DNA of 64,000 nt from an uncultured Erythrobacter sp. (GCA_947501005.1 CANMTU010000001.1:1450501-1514500); one strand, 5' to 3'; shown: positions 7,232 to 16,432, counted from the stretch's first letter. Notes: generated by a model not told the origin, from the sequence alone. Made by a program: numbers and translations.

Positions 7232-10021
7232 TCATTTCAGCACCAGACCGTACTTGCCGTAGCGATTGGCAATCGTCGGTTCGATGCGGAGCGCTTGTTC
7301 GATGTCGCGCTTGCCTTGCCCGACCTGCCCTTTCTTCGCCAGAATGATCCCGCGCAGATACATGCTCGTGGCCATGCCGGGGTTTTTGCGCAGCGCGCTT
7401 TCGATGTCCTTCAGCGCATCCTCGTCGCGCCCGAGCCGGTGATACATCAGCGCACGGCTATCGAGCACCGTCGCATCGTAATCGCCTGCCCGCACCGCCC
7501 GATCGCAGACCTCGGCGCCATCGCCGAGGCGGTAGGACCAGATGGCCATGAACCAGCATTGCGAATTCAGAACCGCGCCATCGCCGGGGCGATCGACCTC
7601 GATCTGTTCGAGCTTCTCCCACGCCTCGTCGGCCCGGGGGGTGTTGCCGGCGATCTCGGCGAAGACCATGGCCACGTCCGCGCCTTCGTCACCGGCGAGA
7701 TCGTAATCGTCGAGCAGATCGAGCGCCTCCGCGTCGCGCCCGGCATTGGCGAGCGCCACCGCGTAGAAGCTGCCCGATTCGACACTGTTGTCGAGCGTGA
7801 AGGCGGTTGCGGCAGCCTCGGCGGCATCGTCGTACCGGCCCATGCGTGCCAGGATATCCGACCGGAGTTGATGGGTTTCGGCAGATGCCGCCTGTTCGAT
7901 CGCGCGATCCGCATCCGCAAGCGCCGCCTCGTTGTCGCGCATCAACATATGCAGATAGGCGCGGAAAGCCGGCATTGCCCCCTCATCCGCCGCCAGTGCG
8001 ACCAGCGCGTTTGCCGGCGCGAGCAGGCCGTCGGCGCGTTTGCGCAAGTCGGCATCGGACAGTTCCCAGTTCCGCACGGGATCCGTCAGCCGCAGTTCGG
8101 GATCCTTGCTGGCGAGCGACCGCATGGCCGATTTGGCCGCGGCGATGTCCTGCGCCGCGATTTCGCTGGGAATGTAGCTGGCGAAATCGGCGACCGTGAT
8201 CGTGTTCCCTTCCATTTCCAGGTCGCGCCACAGACGCGTTCCGGAAACGATCTGATCGGGCAGGTCCGCCTCGCCGCGCAGTTCGCGCAACCGGGCGCCC
8301 TCGGGCAGGATGTAGGTCACCGCATATTGCTTGGTCATCGGTCCGCCGGTCGCGTAAGGGATATCGCGCCAGGCCGCCCGCGAACGGTCGGCATCGAACT
8401 GCCAGTTGGTCGACGCGGTGTCGATCGGCAATGTCGCGAGGTTCCGCTCGAGCGCGAACGGCTCGAGCACCATGGCTTTCGCCGTCATCGTGCCGATGCC
8501 CTGCTCCTGATCGAAGCTGAACGCGGCATCGTAGAAGACCGCTTCGATGAAATCCTCGAAATACTGGTTCGCGAAGCCGATGCGGTTCCTGGGGTCCACC
8601 TCGCTTTGCTTGGACTGGATCCACGAGGCCGCCGGACCGCGCGCCTCGACCGTGAACTCGACAAGACCGGGCATGTCGACGCCGCGCGAATAATCGTAGA
8701 CGATCCGCGTAATGCGATCGGGCGTCGTCGGCCAGCGCTGCTCAAGCTTCACCAGGCTCGACCCTTGTGCGACGATCGGCAGGCCGTACTGAAAATCGGG
8801 CACTTCGTCGATCGTGGCAAGGCGCGCGCCGCTGCTGGTGCCGTCGAGCCAGTAATCCTTGCCGTCGATCGAGGCGCGCACGATGACATGGTCGAACGCG
8901 CCGGGAAGCGGCTGCCAGCGCGAAACCGCATCCCCGTTCCCGGTATTTACTAGGACCGCATCGGACCGGATGCCGAGTTCGCGCAGCATCGACAGCAGCA
9001 GCAGGCTCTTCGCCTTGCAGTCGCCATATCCCAGATCCCATGTATCGGCCGGGCTCTGCGGCAGGTAATTGCCGCCATTGAGGCCGTTCATGAGATAATT
9101 GATCTCGTCCTGCACGCTTTGCAGGGCCAGTGCCGCGCGTTCCAGATCGTTCGACCCGGCCTTGCGAATGCGCGCGACTTCCCCGGCAAGCGCGCTGCCG
9201 GACGCGATGGTATCGCCGGTGGCGTAATGCGGTGCCATCACGGCGGCGACATCTGCCCAGCTGGCGAAGCTGCCCGCCATCAGCATGGGCTGGATCCGGT
9301 AACGCCCCGGCGAATCCTCGGGCACCTCGTCCTGCTTGGCGATGGGCATGGCGAGATCGATGGTGGTGAAGCCATCCTTCGTGATCGGCTCGGGCAAATC
9401 TACCTGCCCGAAACTGGTATAGGTAATCGCGCTCTGCGCAGGCCACGACATCCGCAGCCGCCCCGCCCCGACGCGCGCCGGCTCGGCCAAGTAGCCCTCG
9501 ATTGCCTGGACCGCGCCGTCGAGCGCCTGATCGCGCGTCGTCGTCGTCGCCGCGAAGCGCAGCACGTCGCCGATCTTTGCCCCGGGTATCTTGATCAGGG
9601 CCGTAAGCGCACCGTCAAGCAGGCGCTGTTCGAGTTGCGCCTCGCGCCGGATGACTTCCGGCCGGACCCCTTGCGCAAGAAGGTCGATGACTTCGCCCCC
9701 GCGGCGCAGTTCGAGGGTGTGAATGATCAGGTCGCCCTTGTCCGGCAACCAGCCCAGCTGCAGCGTTCCGAACTTGGACAGCATTTCCGGACTGCGAAGA
9801 TCATAGGCGATGTCGTTGTAACGATGGACGACCCCGTCTTCGAGGCGGACCTGTCTATCGTACAGGACGAGTTCTTCCTTCTTTGCCGCCGCGGCATCGA
9901 TATCGGCCGGGACAACCCATTCCGGGGCCGCTTCGTAGCGCACATCATCCCCGGCAAGGGCCGGCGCCGCGATCAGGGCGACCGGCGCCGCGCATAGCAA
10001 TGTCTTGAACGTCACAGGCAT
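7232..10021 (-). CDS. DUF3857/transglutaminase-like/TPR periplasmic protein
   Basis: A 929-residue exported protein. A signal peptide (TLLCAAPVALIAAPALAG) is followed by a DUF3857 domain, a transglutaminase-like core and C-terminal tetratricopeptide repeats. Catalytic-type residues are present: C335 in GYGDCKAKSL, H378 in FDHVIV and the Asp of KDYWLDG. The TPR part includes repeats such as DSRALMYHRLGRDEDALKDIESAL. Such proteins are common next to outer-membrane receptors, but the substrate is unknown. The frame extends upstream, but ATG 10021, with GAGG just before it and a proper signal peptide after it, is the best start. It is convergent with radC. Confidence 0.88.
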   Translation of the reverse strand: MPVTFKTLLCAAPVALIAAPALAGDDVRYEAAPEWVVPADIDAAAAKKEELVLYDRQVRLEDGVVHRYNDIAYDLRSPEMLSKFGTLQLGWLPDKGDLIIHTLELRRGGEVIDLLAQGVRPEVIRREAQLEQRLLDGALTALIKIPGAKIGDVLRFAATTTTRDQALDGAVQAIEGYLAEPARVGAGRLRMSWPAQSAITYTSFGQVDLPEPITKDGFTTIDLAMPIAKQDEVPEDSPGRYRIQPMLMAGSFASWADVAAVMAPHYATGDTIASGSALAGEVARIRKAGSNDLERAALALQSVQDEINYLMNGLNGGNYLPQSPADTWDLGYGDCKAKSLLLLSMLRELGIRSDAVLVNTGNGDAVSRWQPLPGAFDHVIVRASIDGKDYWLDGTSSGARLATIDEVPDFQYGLPIVAQGSSLVKLEQRWPTTPDRITRIVYDYSRGVDMPGLVEFTVEARGPAASWIQSKQSEVDPRNRIGFANQYFEDFIEAVFYDAAFSFDQEQGIGTMTAKAMVLEPFALERNLATLPIDTASTNWQFDADRSRAAWRDIPYATGGPMTKQYAVTYILPEGARLRELRGEADLPDQIVSGTRLWRDLEMEGNTITVADFASYIPSEIAAQDIAAAKSAMRSLASKDPELRLTDPVRNWELSDADLRKRADGLLAPANALVALAADEGAMPAFRAYLHMLMRDNEAALADADRAIEQAASAETHQLRSDILARMGRYDDAAEAAATAFTLDNSVESGSFYAVALANAGRDAEALDLLDDYDLAGDEGADVAMVFAEIAGNTPRADEAWEKLEQIEVDRPGDGAVLNSQCWFMAIWSYRLGDGAEVCDRAVRAGDYDATVLDSRALMYHRLGRDEDALKDIESALRKNPGMATSMYLRGIILAKKGQVGQGKRDIEQALRIEPTIANRYGKYGLVLK

Positions 10022-10229
10022 GTCCTCATTGTCCCGCAAGAGGATTATGGCAAACGGCATTAGGAAACAACAACCTGCCGCACCTGTGCTGCAATTTGTC
10101 GCACGATGATACGGCAGCAATTCGGGCCGGCCACCCCCCGACACTTGCGATTTGCCCGCCCCTTGCCTAGCGGCTGCCCGGTCGATCCCCGCCGCCCGCT
10201 TGACTCAACCCTTTCGAAGGAACACCGCG

Positions 10230-11540
10230 ATGGTCCCCCGCTACGCCCGCCCTGCCATGAGTGCGATCTGGGAAGCCGAGACGCGCTACCGCATCTGGTT
10301 CGAGATCGAGGCGCATGCGACCGAGAAGCTGGGCGAACTCGGCGTCGTTCCGAAAACCGCGGCCAAGGCCCTGTGGGATTGGTGGGCGACCGATCCCAAG
10401 ATCGACGTCGAGGCGATCGACGCCATCGAGGCGGTGACCAAGCACGATGTCATCGCCTTCCTCACCTGGGTGGCGGAGAATGTGGGAGACGAGGCGCGTT
10501 TCATGCACCAGGGCATGACCAGTTCCGACGTGCTCGACACGACGCTTGCGGTCCAGCTCACCCGGGCCACCGACCTGCTGATCGAGGATTTCGACCAATT
10601 GCTCACCGCAATCGAACGCCGGGCGAAGGAGCATAAGTATACCCCGACCATCGGGCGCAGCCACGGCATTCACGCCGAGCCCGTGACCTTCGGCCTGAAG
10701 CTCGCCCAGGCCTATGCCGAGTTCGACCGATGCAAGTCGCGCCTTCTCGCCGCACGTGAGGAAATCGCCACCTGCGCGATCAGCGGGGCGGTCGGCACCT
10801 TCGCCAATATCGACCCCTCGGTCGAAGAATACGTCGCCGAGAAGATGGGACTGAGGCCCGAACCCGTTTCCACGCAAGTCATCCCGCGCGACCGGCACGC
10901 CATGTATTTCGCGACGCTCGCCGTCATCGCAGGCAGCATCGAGCGGCTGGCGGTGGAGATCCGCCATCTCCAGCGCACCGAAGTACTGGAGGCGGAAGAA
11001 TATTTCTCGCCGGGCCAGAAGGGTTCGAGCGCGATGCCGCACAAGCGCAATCCGGTCCTGACCGAGAACCTTACCGGACAGGCGCGCATGATCCGCGCCT
11101 ATGCCCTGCCCGCGCTGGAGAACGTCGCCCTCTGGCACGAGCGCGATATCAGCCATTCCAGCGTCGAGCGGTTCATCGGCCCCGATGCGACCATCACGCT
11201 CGACTTCGCGCTGGGTCGGCTGGCCGGAGTGGTGGACAAGCTGCTCGTCTACCCCGAGCGGATGCAGGCCAATATGGACCGGATGGGCGGCCTGGTCCAT
11301 TCGCAGCGCGTCCTCCTCGCCTTGACCCAGAACGGCGTGAGCCGCGAGGACGCCTATCGCCTGGTTCAGCGCAATGCGATGAAAGTGTGGGAATCCGACG
11401 GGCGGCTGCAATTGCTCGACCTGCTCAAGCAGGACGAAGAGGTTACGGCGGCGGTGAGCGAGCGCGAGCTGGAAGAGAAGTTCGACCTCGCATACCACTT
11501 CCGGCAGGTGGACACCATTTTCGCGCGCGTGTTCGGCTAG
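10230..11540 (+). CDS. purB: Adenylosuccinate lyase
   Basis: Adenylosuccinate lyase (436 residues) catalyses two fumarate-releasing steps in purine synthesis: SAICAR to AICAR and adenylosuccinate to AMP. The fumarase/lyase superfamily signature GSSAMPHKRNP is at about residue 265, and TSSDVLDTTLA and GRSHGIHAEP supply the other active-site regions. ATG 10230 is preceded by AAGGA at 9 bases and gives the normal N-terminus MVPRYARPAMSAIWEAETRY. It is the first gene of a plus-strand run through pyrF. The length is normal. Confidence 0.97.
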   Translation: MVPRYARPAMSAIWEAETRYRIWFEIEAHATEKLGELGVVPKTAAKALWDWWATDPKIDVEAIDAIEAVTKHDVIAFLTWVAENVGDEARFMHQGMTSSDVLDTTLAVQLTRATDLLIEDFDQLLTAIERRAKEHKYTPTIGRSHGIHAEPVTFGLKLAQAYAEFDRCKSRLLAAREEIATCAISGAVGTFANIDPSVEEYVAEKMGLRPEPVSTQVIPRDRHAMYFATLAVIAGSIERLAVEIRHLQRTEVLEAEEYFSPGQKGSSAMPHKRNPVLTENLTGQARMIRAYALPALENVALWHERDISHSSVERFIGPDATITLDFALGRLAGVVDKLLVYPERMQANMDRMGGLVHSQRVLLALTQNGVSREDAYRLVQRNAMKVWESDGRLQLLDLLKQDEEVTAAVSERELEEKFDLAYHFRQVDTIFARVFG

Positions 11541-11606
11541 CCCGCTTGCCGCCGCTCGCGGCGCGGCCTAGCATGATGGCGAAGACGAACGGTGGGAGCT
11601 TCGACG

Positions 11607-11981
11607 ATGCAGATAGTGCGCACGATACTCTGGGTGTTGTTGCTGGTGGGGATACTCGCCTTTTCCTTCGGCAATTGGGACAAGGAGATCGACGTCCGCA
11701 TCTGGCCCGGCATCGTGTGGGACACGCGCATACCGGCGCTCGTCATCGTGTCGTTCCTGATCGGCCTGATCCCCACCTGGCTCTATTACCGCAGCGTGCG
11801 ATGGCGGCTCGAGCGGCGCAACACCGCCCTGCAGACGGCGACCGCGCGCATCAATGCGCAGCACGAGGAAGAGGCCGCCGCCCATCCGACCCGGCCCGAA
11901 CGCGTCCCGGCATCCGATCACCCGACCCGGCCGGGCGAACCGCACAGCCCGATCGACCCCGAACCGACGATCCGCCCGTGA
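11607..11981 (+). CDS. LapA-like (DUF1049) small membrane protein
   Basis: A 124-residue protein with two membrane helices, IVRTILWVLLLVGILAFSF and ALVIVSFLIGLIPTWLYY, separated by a short loop. A basic, Arg-rich cytosolic segment (RSVRWRLERRN) follows and then a low-complexity Pro/Arg/Glu tail. This layout is that of LapA/YciS (DUF1049) proteins, which in E. coli support LPS assembly. The ATG at 11607 has GGGAG eight bases upstream. The gene overlaps pyrF by GTGA, as lapA-like genes often do beside pyrF. The tail after residue 85 looks unstructured. Confidence 0.8.
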   Translation: MQIVRTILWVLLLVGILAFSFGNWDKEIDVRIWPGIVWDTRIPALVIVSFLIGLIPTWLYYRSVRWRLERRNTALQTATARINAQHEEEAAAHPTRPERVPASDHPTRPGEPHSPIDPEPTIRP

Positions 11982-12655
11982 GCAATCCCGTCTATCTGGC
12001 GCTCGATCTGCCGCGCCTCGCCGATGCGACCGCGCTGGCGAAGAAAGTGCGCGCGCATATCGGCGGCATCAAGCTCGGCCTCGAATTCTTCTGCGCGCAT
12101 GGCCATCACGGCGTGCTGGAGATCATGCACGAGGCGAAGCTGCCGATCTTTCTCGATCTCAAGCTGCACGATATTCCCAACACGGTCGCCGGCGCAATGC
12201 AGGCGATCGGCAGGCTGGAGCCCGCGATCGTGACCGTGCATGCAAGCGGCGGGCGCGCGATGATGGAAGATGCCCGGGCGGCGGCGGGGGAGAACACGAA
12301 GGTCGTCGCCGTGACCATGCTCACCAGCATGGATGTGCGCGATCTCGCCAACACCGGGGTCGACGGATCGGTGGAGGATCAGGTGCTGCGCCTTGCCGAA
12401 CTGGCCGAGCGTTCGGGGCTGGACGGGATCGTCTGCTCGGGCCGCGAAGTGAAGGCGGTGCACGACCAGTGGAAGCACGGCTTCTTCGTGGTCCCGGGGC
12501 TGAGGCCGGCAGGCGGCGCCGTTGGCGACCAGAAGCGCGTGGTTACGCCGCGCCAAGCGCGCGACGACGGGGCCAGCGTGCTCGTGGTCGGGCGACCGAT
12601 CGCCCGCGCCGAAGATCCCGCCGCCGCAGCGCGCGAGATCGAGGCGACACTGTAA
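11978..12655 (+). CDS. pyrF: Orotidine 5'-phosphate decarboxylase
   Basis: OMP decarboxylase (225 residues) makes UMP in the last step of de novo pyrimidine synthesis. The catalytic Asp-x-Lys-x-x-Asp array is clear: D60, K62 and D65 in FLDLKLHDIPNT. The phosphate-binding end PGLRPAGG...VVGRPI is also present. The start is GTG at 11978, overlapping the previous stop codon (GTGA); translation is therefore coupled to the LapA-like gene. Length and motifs are normal. Confidence 0.97.
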   Translation: MSNPVYLALDLPRLADATALAKKVRAHIGGIKLGLEFFCAHGHHGVLEIMHEAKLPIFLDLKLHDIPNTVAGAMQAIGRLEPAIVTVHASGGRAMMEDARAAAGENTKVVAVTMLTSMDVRDLANTGVDGSVEDQVLRLAELAERSGLDGIVCSGREVKAVHDQWKHGFFVVPGLRPAGGAVGDQKRVVTPRQARDDGASVLVVGRPIARAEDPAAAAREIEATL

Positions 12656-12661
12656 GCCCGG

Positions 12662-12790
12662 TCAGAAAGCGGAGCCGGCCGCCCGGCCGATCATTATGCC
12701 GCTGGCGAACAGCATCACGGCGAGGAAGATGAGGGCAAGGGTGATTTCACCCGAAGAGCCTTCGCGAAGCTTGTCGAAAAATGTCTTCAT
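12662..12790 (-). CDS. Possible small membrane protein (42 aa)
   Basis: A short frame in the gap between pyrF and trpF, on the opposite strand. It encodes 42 residues: an amphipathic charged start (MKTFFDKLREGSSGEIT), one hydrophobic helix (LALIFLAVMLFASGIMIG) and a short basic end (RAAGSAF). The topology is that of a genuine one-span microprotein, and the frame fills almost the whole gap. I see no good ribosome binding site before the ATG, so expression is uncertain. No family is recognised. Confidence 0.45.
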   Translation of the reverse strand: MKTFFDKLREGSSGEITLALIFLAVMLFASGIMIGRAAGSAF

Positions 12791-12841
12791 GAATTGCAAC
12801 ATACAGAAAAATCAACGGTTTTTCAACAAGTGAGGTCGACT

Positions 12842-13486
12842 TTGGCGCAGCCCGAAATAAAGATCTGCGGCATCTCGACGCCCGATGCGCTCGACGCGGC
12901 TATCGAGGGCCGCGCGAATTTCGTCGGCTTCGTTTTCTTCCCGCCCTCCCCCCGCAATATCGACCTGCGGACGGCGCGCATGCTGACCACGCGGGCGGAT
13001 GCGAAGATCGGCCGGGTCGGCCTGTTCGTCGATCCTTCCGACGACGCCCTGCGCGACGCTATTGCCGCCGGTGATCTCGATGCCGTCCAGCTGCATGGCG
13101 AGGAAACGCCGCAGCGGGCGGCGGACGTGCGGGAGCGCTTCGGCGTTCGCGTGTGGAAGGCGATCCCGGTCGCGAAGGCCGAGGATGTGACGCGGGCCGA
13201 GGCGTATCGCGGCGCGGTCGACCTCGTCCTGTTCGACGCGCGGACGCCGAAGGACGCCAATTTGCCGGGCGGCATGGGCCTGCGCTTCGACTGGTCTCTG
13301 CTGGACGGCTGGCAGGGACGGGCCGGCTGGGGGCTTGCCGGCGGGCTGACGCCCGGAAATGTCGGCGATGCCTTGGCGCAGACGAACGCACCGCTGGTCG
13401 ATACATCGTCGGGGGTCGAGACCGCGCCGGGCATGAAGGATGGCGACCTGATCCGGGCCTTCTGTGCCGCGACGCGCAATGCTTGA
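12842..13486 (+). CDS. trpF: Phosphoribosylanthranilate isomerase
   Basis: TrpF (214 residues) performs the Amadori rearrangement of phosphoribosylanthranilate in tryptophan synthesis. The TIM-barrel motifs are clear: KICGI near the N-terminus with catalytic C9, FVGFVFFPPSPR, LDAVQLHGEE, a catalytic Asp in LFDARTPK, and the phosphate-binding LAGGLTP and DTSSGVE. The frame is open upstream, but TTG 12842 has GAGG six bases before it and gives the standard N-terminus; GTG at 12830 is the alternative. The next gene is rpsD, not the trpB that follows trpF in many relatives. Confidence 0.93.
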   Translation: MAQPEIKICGISTPDALDAAIEGRANFVGFVFFPPSPRNIDLRTARMLTTRADAKIGRVGLFVDPSDDALRDAIAAGDLDAVQLHGEETPQRAADVRERFGVRVWKAIPVAKAEDVTRAEAYRGAVDLVLFDARTPKDANLPGGMGLRFDWSLLDGWQGRAGWGLAGGLTPGNVGDALAQTNAPLVDTSSGVETAPGMKDGDLIRAFCAATRNA

Positions 13487-13510
13487 CCACGGGCGCGAAT
13501 TTGCTATGTG
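13483..13510 (+). promoter_or_regulatory. Candidate promoter for rpsD
   Basis: TTGACC at 13483-13488, spacer of 16, then TATGTG at 13505-13510. The -35 overlaps the trpF stop codon. It resembles the TTGAC(A/C/G) housekeeping promoters seen elsewhere in this window and would start a leader of about 120 bases before rpsD. The evidence is similarity only. Confidence 0.45.
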
Positions 13511-13556
13511 CGCGCCTTCGCGACTTGGCCCTGCACCCCGGTGAAGCAGTGGCCGC

Positions 13557-13575
13557 GCCGGGCATGATGCCCGGC
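13557..13575 (+). promoter_or_regulatory. Hairpin in rpsD leader
   Basis: A perfect inverted repeat with 9-base arms (GCCGGGCAT / ATGCCCGGC) around a single central base, in the untranslated leader about 60 bases before the rpsD ATG. It has no T-run, so it is not a simple terminator. A structured leader here could serve S4 autoregulation, but that is inference. Confidence 0.4.
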
Positions 13576-13635
13576 GGTGCGATGCCGGGTTGAATGGCCG
13601 CCATCGGGGCGGCTCAGCAAATCGAAGGACAGATT

Positions 13636-14250
13636 ATGTCGAAGCGCAAGAGCGCCAAGTACAAGCTCGACCGCCGGATGGGCGAAAACATCTGGGGTCG
13701 TCCGAATTCACCGGTGAACAAGCGTTCCTACGGCCCCGGCCAGCACGGCCAGCGGCGCAAGGGCAAGGTCAGTGACTTCGGCCTGCAGCTTCGCGCCAAG
13801 CAGAAGCTCAAGGGCTATTACGGCGACGTCACCGAAAAGCAGTTCAAGCGCACCTATGCCGAAGCGTCGCGGATCAAGGGCGATACGGGCCAGAACCTGA
13901 TCGGCTTGCTCGAGCAGCGGCTCGACATGGTGGTGTATCGCGCCAAGTTCGCGCCGACCATCTTCGCCGCGCGTCAGATCGTGTCGCACGGTCACATCTA
14001 TCTCAACGGGGTAAAGACCAACGTCGCCTCGGCCCGCGTGAAGGTCGGCGATGTCGTCAGCCTGAGCAGCAAGGCCAAGGACATGGCGCTGGTGATCGAG
14101 GCGCAGAGCCTGCCCGAGCGGGACATTCCCGACTACGTCTCGCCCGACGGGACCGACAAGATCACCTTCACCCGCGTGCCGAAACTGGATGAAGTGCCCT
14201 ACCCCGTCACGATGGAACCGAACCTGGTCGTCGAGTTCTACTCGCGCTGA
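13636..14250 (+). CDS. rpsD: 30S ribosomal protein S4
   Basis: Ribosomal protein S4 (204 residues), a primary 16S rRNA binder in early 30S assembly. The N-terminus [21 protein letters not shown] and the S4 RNA-binding domain ([34 protein letters not shown]) are diagnostic. ATG 13636 has GAAGGA at good spacing. The N-terminal zinc-type Cys residues found in some S4 proteins are absent. A strong terminator follows directly. It stands alone rather than in the alpha operon with rpoA, which is usual in this group. Confidence 0.98.
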   Translation: MSKRKSAKYKLDRRMGENIWGRPNSPVNKRSYGPGQHGQRRKGKVSDFGLQLRAKQKLKGYYGDVTEKQFKRTYAEASRIKGDTGQNLIGLLEQRLDMVVYRAKFAPTIFAARQIVSHGHIYLNGVKTNVASARVKVGDVVSLSSKAKDMALVIEAQSLPERDIPDYVSPDGTDKITFTRVPKLDEVPYPVTMEPNLVVEFYSR

Positions 14251-14276
14251 TCCGGCTCCTTTTGGGACACATGCGA

Positions 14277-14303
14277 AGCGGCCCCGTTCGGGGCCGCTTT
14301 TTT
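14277..14303 (+). terminator. Rho-independent terminator after rpsD
   Basis: A perfect 9-base stem (AGCGGCCCC / GGGGCCGCT) with a GTTC loop, followed by a run of T. It begins 27 bases after the rpsD stop. Confidence 0.92.
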
Positions 14304-14372
14304 GTTGGCATTCATCCGCGAAATGAGAGACTTGGCGGAAACCGCACCTGATTTGCCGCGTTGAATGACACC

Positions 14373-14543
14373 ATGACACAATACCGTTTCATCACCCCGA
14401 AACGCCACGGCAAATGGTATGACAGCTTGCGCGATGCGCAGGCCTTCGCCTGCCGTATCGGGGCCGGTTTTCTGGACGCTGCCGGCACCTTCGTCGCCTA
14501 TCGCGGCACGATCCTGGAAATGCGGCACAAGGCCCCGGCCTGA
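14373..14543 (+). CDS. Small conserved-looking hypothetical protein
   Basis: A 56-residue soluble protein, MTQYRFITPKRHGKWYDSLR at the start, with aromatic and basic residues and a Cys, ending EMRHKAPA. It has no signal peptide or membrane span. A TTG twelve bases upstream (14361) is an alternative start. I do not recognise a family, though short proteins with this RFITPKR..GKWY opening seem familiar from sphingomonads. It stands alone between the rpsD terminator and a convergent M50 gene. Confidence 0.6.
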   Translation: MTQYRFITPKRHGKWYDSLRDAQAFACRIGAGFLDAAGTFVAYRGTILEMRHKAPA

Positions 14544-14555
14544 TCGTCTGACCGC

Positions 14556-15296
14556 CTAACGGTGCGCGCGCTTGAGCGACCACCAGACCATCGCGGCGAT
14601 GATCGCCGTAATGACCCAGCCCCAGAACCAGTATGGCAGGAACAGCGCCTGCTCGATCTGCGCCGTGTCCGACAATTGCGGGACACCGCCCAATACGCCG
14701 CCCCGGCTGAAGAGGTAGCCGAAATCGCGATAGATGCTGATGCAGCCCTGCACGCCGAGGAACTGCACCGCGAACCGCTGCGTATCGCTGCGGCCGCGCA
14801 GGGCCAGCAGCAGGCAGGCCGCGCCGAGGATCGGCAGCACCAGCCAGCCCGTGGCGGAACGCACCCAGATCAGCGTCGAAAGCAGCAACGCCCCGCCCAG
14901 CACCGCCAGAGCCAGTTTCGTATTGCGCGCGGTGCGCGAGCTCAGGATCAGCAGACACCCCGCCAGCGTCGGCCCGAGCAGACCGGCGGCCGATATCCCG
15001 GCGATCGCAAGGCGCGAGGGCGGCTCCTGCGACAAATGCATGGCATAGCCGGACCCGTTGGCGAAGATCACCAGCCGTTCGAAGCGGTTGCCGAAAAGCA
15101 TGGCGGCCAGACCGTGGCCCATCTCGTGAAACCAGGTGGAAAGGATCGTGAAGGGGTAGAGGAGATACCCGCCATAGGGCGAATGCCACAGGAGGATCGT
15201 CACCACTGCAATGACGACGAGCGCCGTGATTTCCTGTCGCGCGCTCTTCCGGTTCGTGCGAACAGGCCAGCGCGAACTGCCATCCCCGATGCTCAA
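14556..15296 (-). CDS. M50 family membrane metallopeptidase
   Basis: A polytopic membrane protein (246 residues from the chosen start) with the zinc-protease motif HEMGH (H57, E58, H61) just after the first membrane helix. A second conserved Asn-Gly stretch (IFANGSGYAMH) follows, and there are about six more hydrophobic helices. This fits the M50B-like family of integral membrane metallopeptidases; the substrate is unknown. The start is uncertain: no ATG is in frame before the first helix. TTG 15296 with AGGGA upstream is my choice, while GTG 15383 would add 29 residues of unconvincing sequence. Confidence 0.72.
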   Translation of the reverse strand: MSIGDGSSRWPVRTNRKSARQEITALVVIAVVTILLWHSPYGGYLLYPFTILSTWFHEMGHGLAAMLFGNRFERLVIFANGSGYAMHLSQEPPSRLAIAGISAAGLLGPTLAGCLLILSSRTARNTKLALAVLGGALLLSTLIWVRSATGWLVLPILGAACLLLALRGRSDTQRFAVQFLGVQGCISIYRDFGYLFSRGGVLGGVPQLSDTAQIEQALFLPYWFWGWVITAIIAAMVWWSLKRAHR

Positions 15297-15428
15297 TGCC
15301 TCGTCCCTGTCATACCGGGTCAGATTGGGATGGGCCGGGCACCCGTCAAGGCATGGGCGGCTTGCAGGACTTCCCGATCGCACAAGCGCAGCTTTCGGCG
15401 GGCCGTTCCTGATCTAAACCGGAAGCGG

Positions 15429-15635
15429 CTAGAGGCACTTTTCCGGCACGTCGATCGTGAACATGCCGTCGACATCGATGTGTCCGGTGTGGCGCCAGTC
15501 CCCCTCCGGGTCTTCCTGCCTGGCGATCTCCGCGATGTCCCTGCATTCCTGATCGACCGGGCCGCCCTCCGCCGTGTCGCACGCGGACAGCCAGATGCCG
15601 GCCCCGGCTATCAAGGCGAATGCATGCGGTCTCAC
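15429..15635 (-). CDS. Small lipoprotein, unknown function
   Basis: A 68-residue exported lipoprotein. GTG at 15635 is preceded by a strong AGGAGG about eight bases away. The product begins MRPHAFALIAGAGIWLSAC, with a lipobox ending at C19. The mature part is acidic (EECRDIAEIARQEDPEGD-like) with two more Cys residues, in QECRD and PEKCL, that could form a disulfide. No family recognised. It lies between the M50 gene and the SDR gene, all on the minus strand. Confidence 0.7.
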   Translation of the reverse strand: MRPHAFALIAGAGIWLSACDTAEGGPVDQECRDIAEIARQEDPEGDWRHTGHIDVDGMFTIDVPEKCL

Positions 15636-15730
15636 GATCGAATCCCTCCTGGCGAATGCCGCGGGATAGCCCGATCGCGTGAAGATTGCCTTTAAAAGAT
15701 ACCGAGGTTTTCCAAAAGGAAACGACCCGG

Positions 15731-16432
15731 TCAAGGTTCGATGATCGCGCCATTATAGGCGAGCAGCTTGCCGCTCACCGAGCGATCGCATTGCGCGAGG
15801 ACCCGGATCAGCTTGCGCGCACACAGTTCGGGCGTGAACAGCTTGCCCTCCGGTACGCCCCGCTGGAACGGATCGCTGAGCGCCGTATCGACCGTGCCGG
15901 GATGCAGGGCGACACAGAACGCCTCGGGCTTCTTGCGCGCCAGCTCGACCGAAAGGGTGCGGATCAGCATATTGAGCGCCGCCTTGCTCGCCCGGTAGGC
16001 ATACCACCCTCCCAGCCGGTTGTCCGATATGCTGCCGACCCGAGCCGACAGGGCGGCAAACCCGGCCCGCCCTTCGCGAGGAAGCAGGGGCAGGAAATGC
16101 CTGGCGACCAGCGCCGGCCCGGTGGCGTTGGTCGCGAAATTGCGGGCCAGATGCTCGGGCGAAAGGTGGCTCCAGTCTTTCTCGGGGCCCGTCCCGTTCT
16201 CGTGCAGATAGCCTGTGGCGACGATCACGAGGTCCGGCGCCCCGCCTCCGGCAACCCGCCGCGCCGCCGCCTCGATGCTGCCCTCGTCCAGCAGGTCGAT
16301 CCACGCCTCCGCGTTCCGCGCGCTGCGCGACAGGCGCACGACTTCGGTGCCGGCACGCTCCAGCCCGTCCGCCAACGCACCGCCAATGCCGCCCGATGCC
16401 CCGACAACGACGGCGCGGCGCCACGTCGTCAT
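15731..16432 (-). CDS. Short-chain dehydrogenase/reductase
   Basis: A classical SDR (233 residues) with a Rossmann fold. The dinucleotide-binding motif GASGGIG starts at residue 11, the catalytic residues are S129, Y146 and K150 (YxxxK in YRASK), and NATG lies before the active site. C-factor-like SDRs have a similar short form, but the substrate cannot be told. The ATG overlaps the tgt stop (ATGA at 16432-16429), so the two are co-translated. There is no obvious functional link to queuosine synthesis. Confidence 0.88.
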   Translation of the reverse strand: MTTWRRAVVVGASGGIGGALADGLERAGTEVVRLSRSARNAEAWIDLLDEGSIEAAARRVAGGGAPDLVIVATGYLHENGTGPEKDWSHLSPEHLARNFATNATGPALVARHFLPLLPREGRAGFAALSARVGSISDNRLGGWYAYRASKAALNMLIRTLSVELARKKPEAFCVALHPGTVDTALSDPFQRGVPEGKLFTPELCARKLIRVLAQCDRSVSGKLLAYNGAIIEP

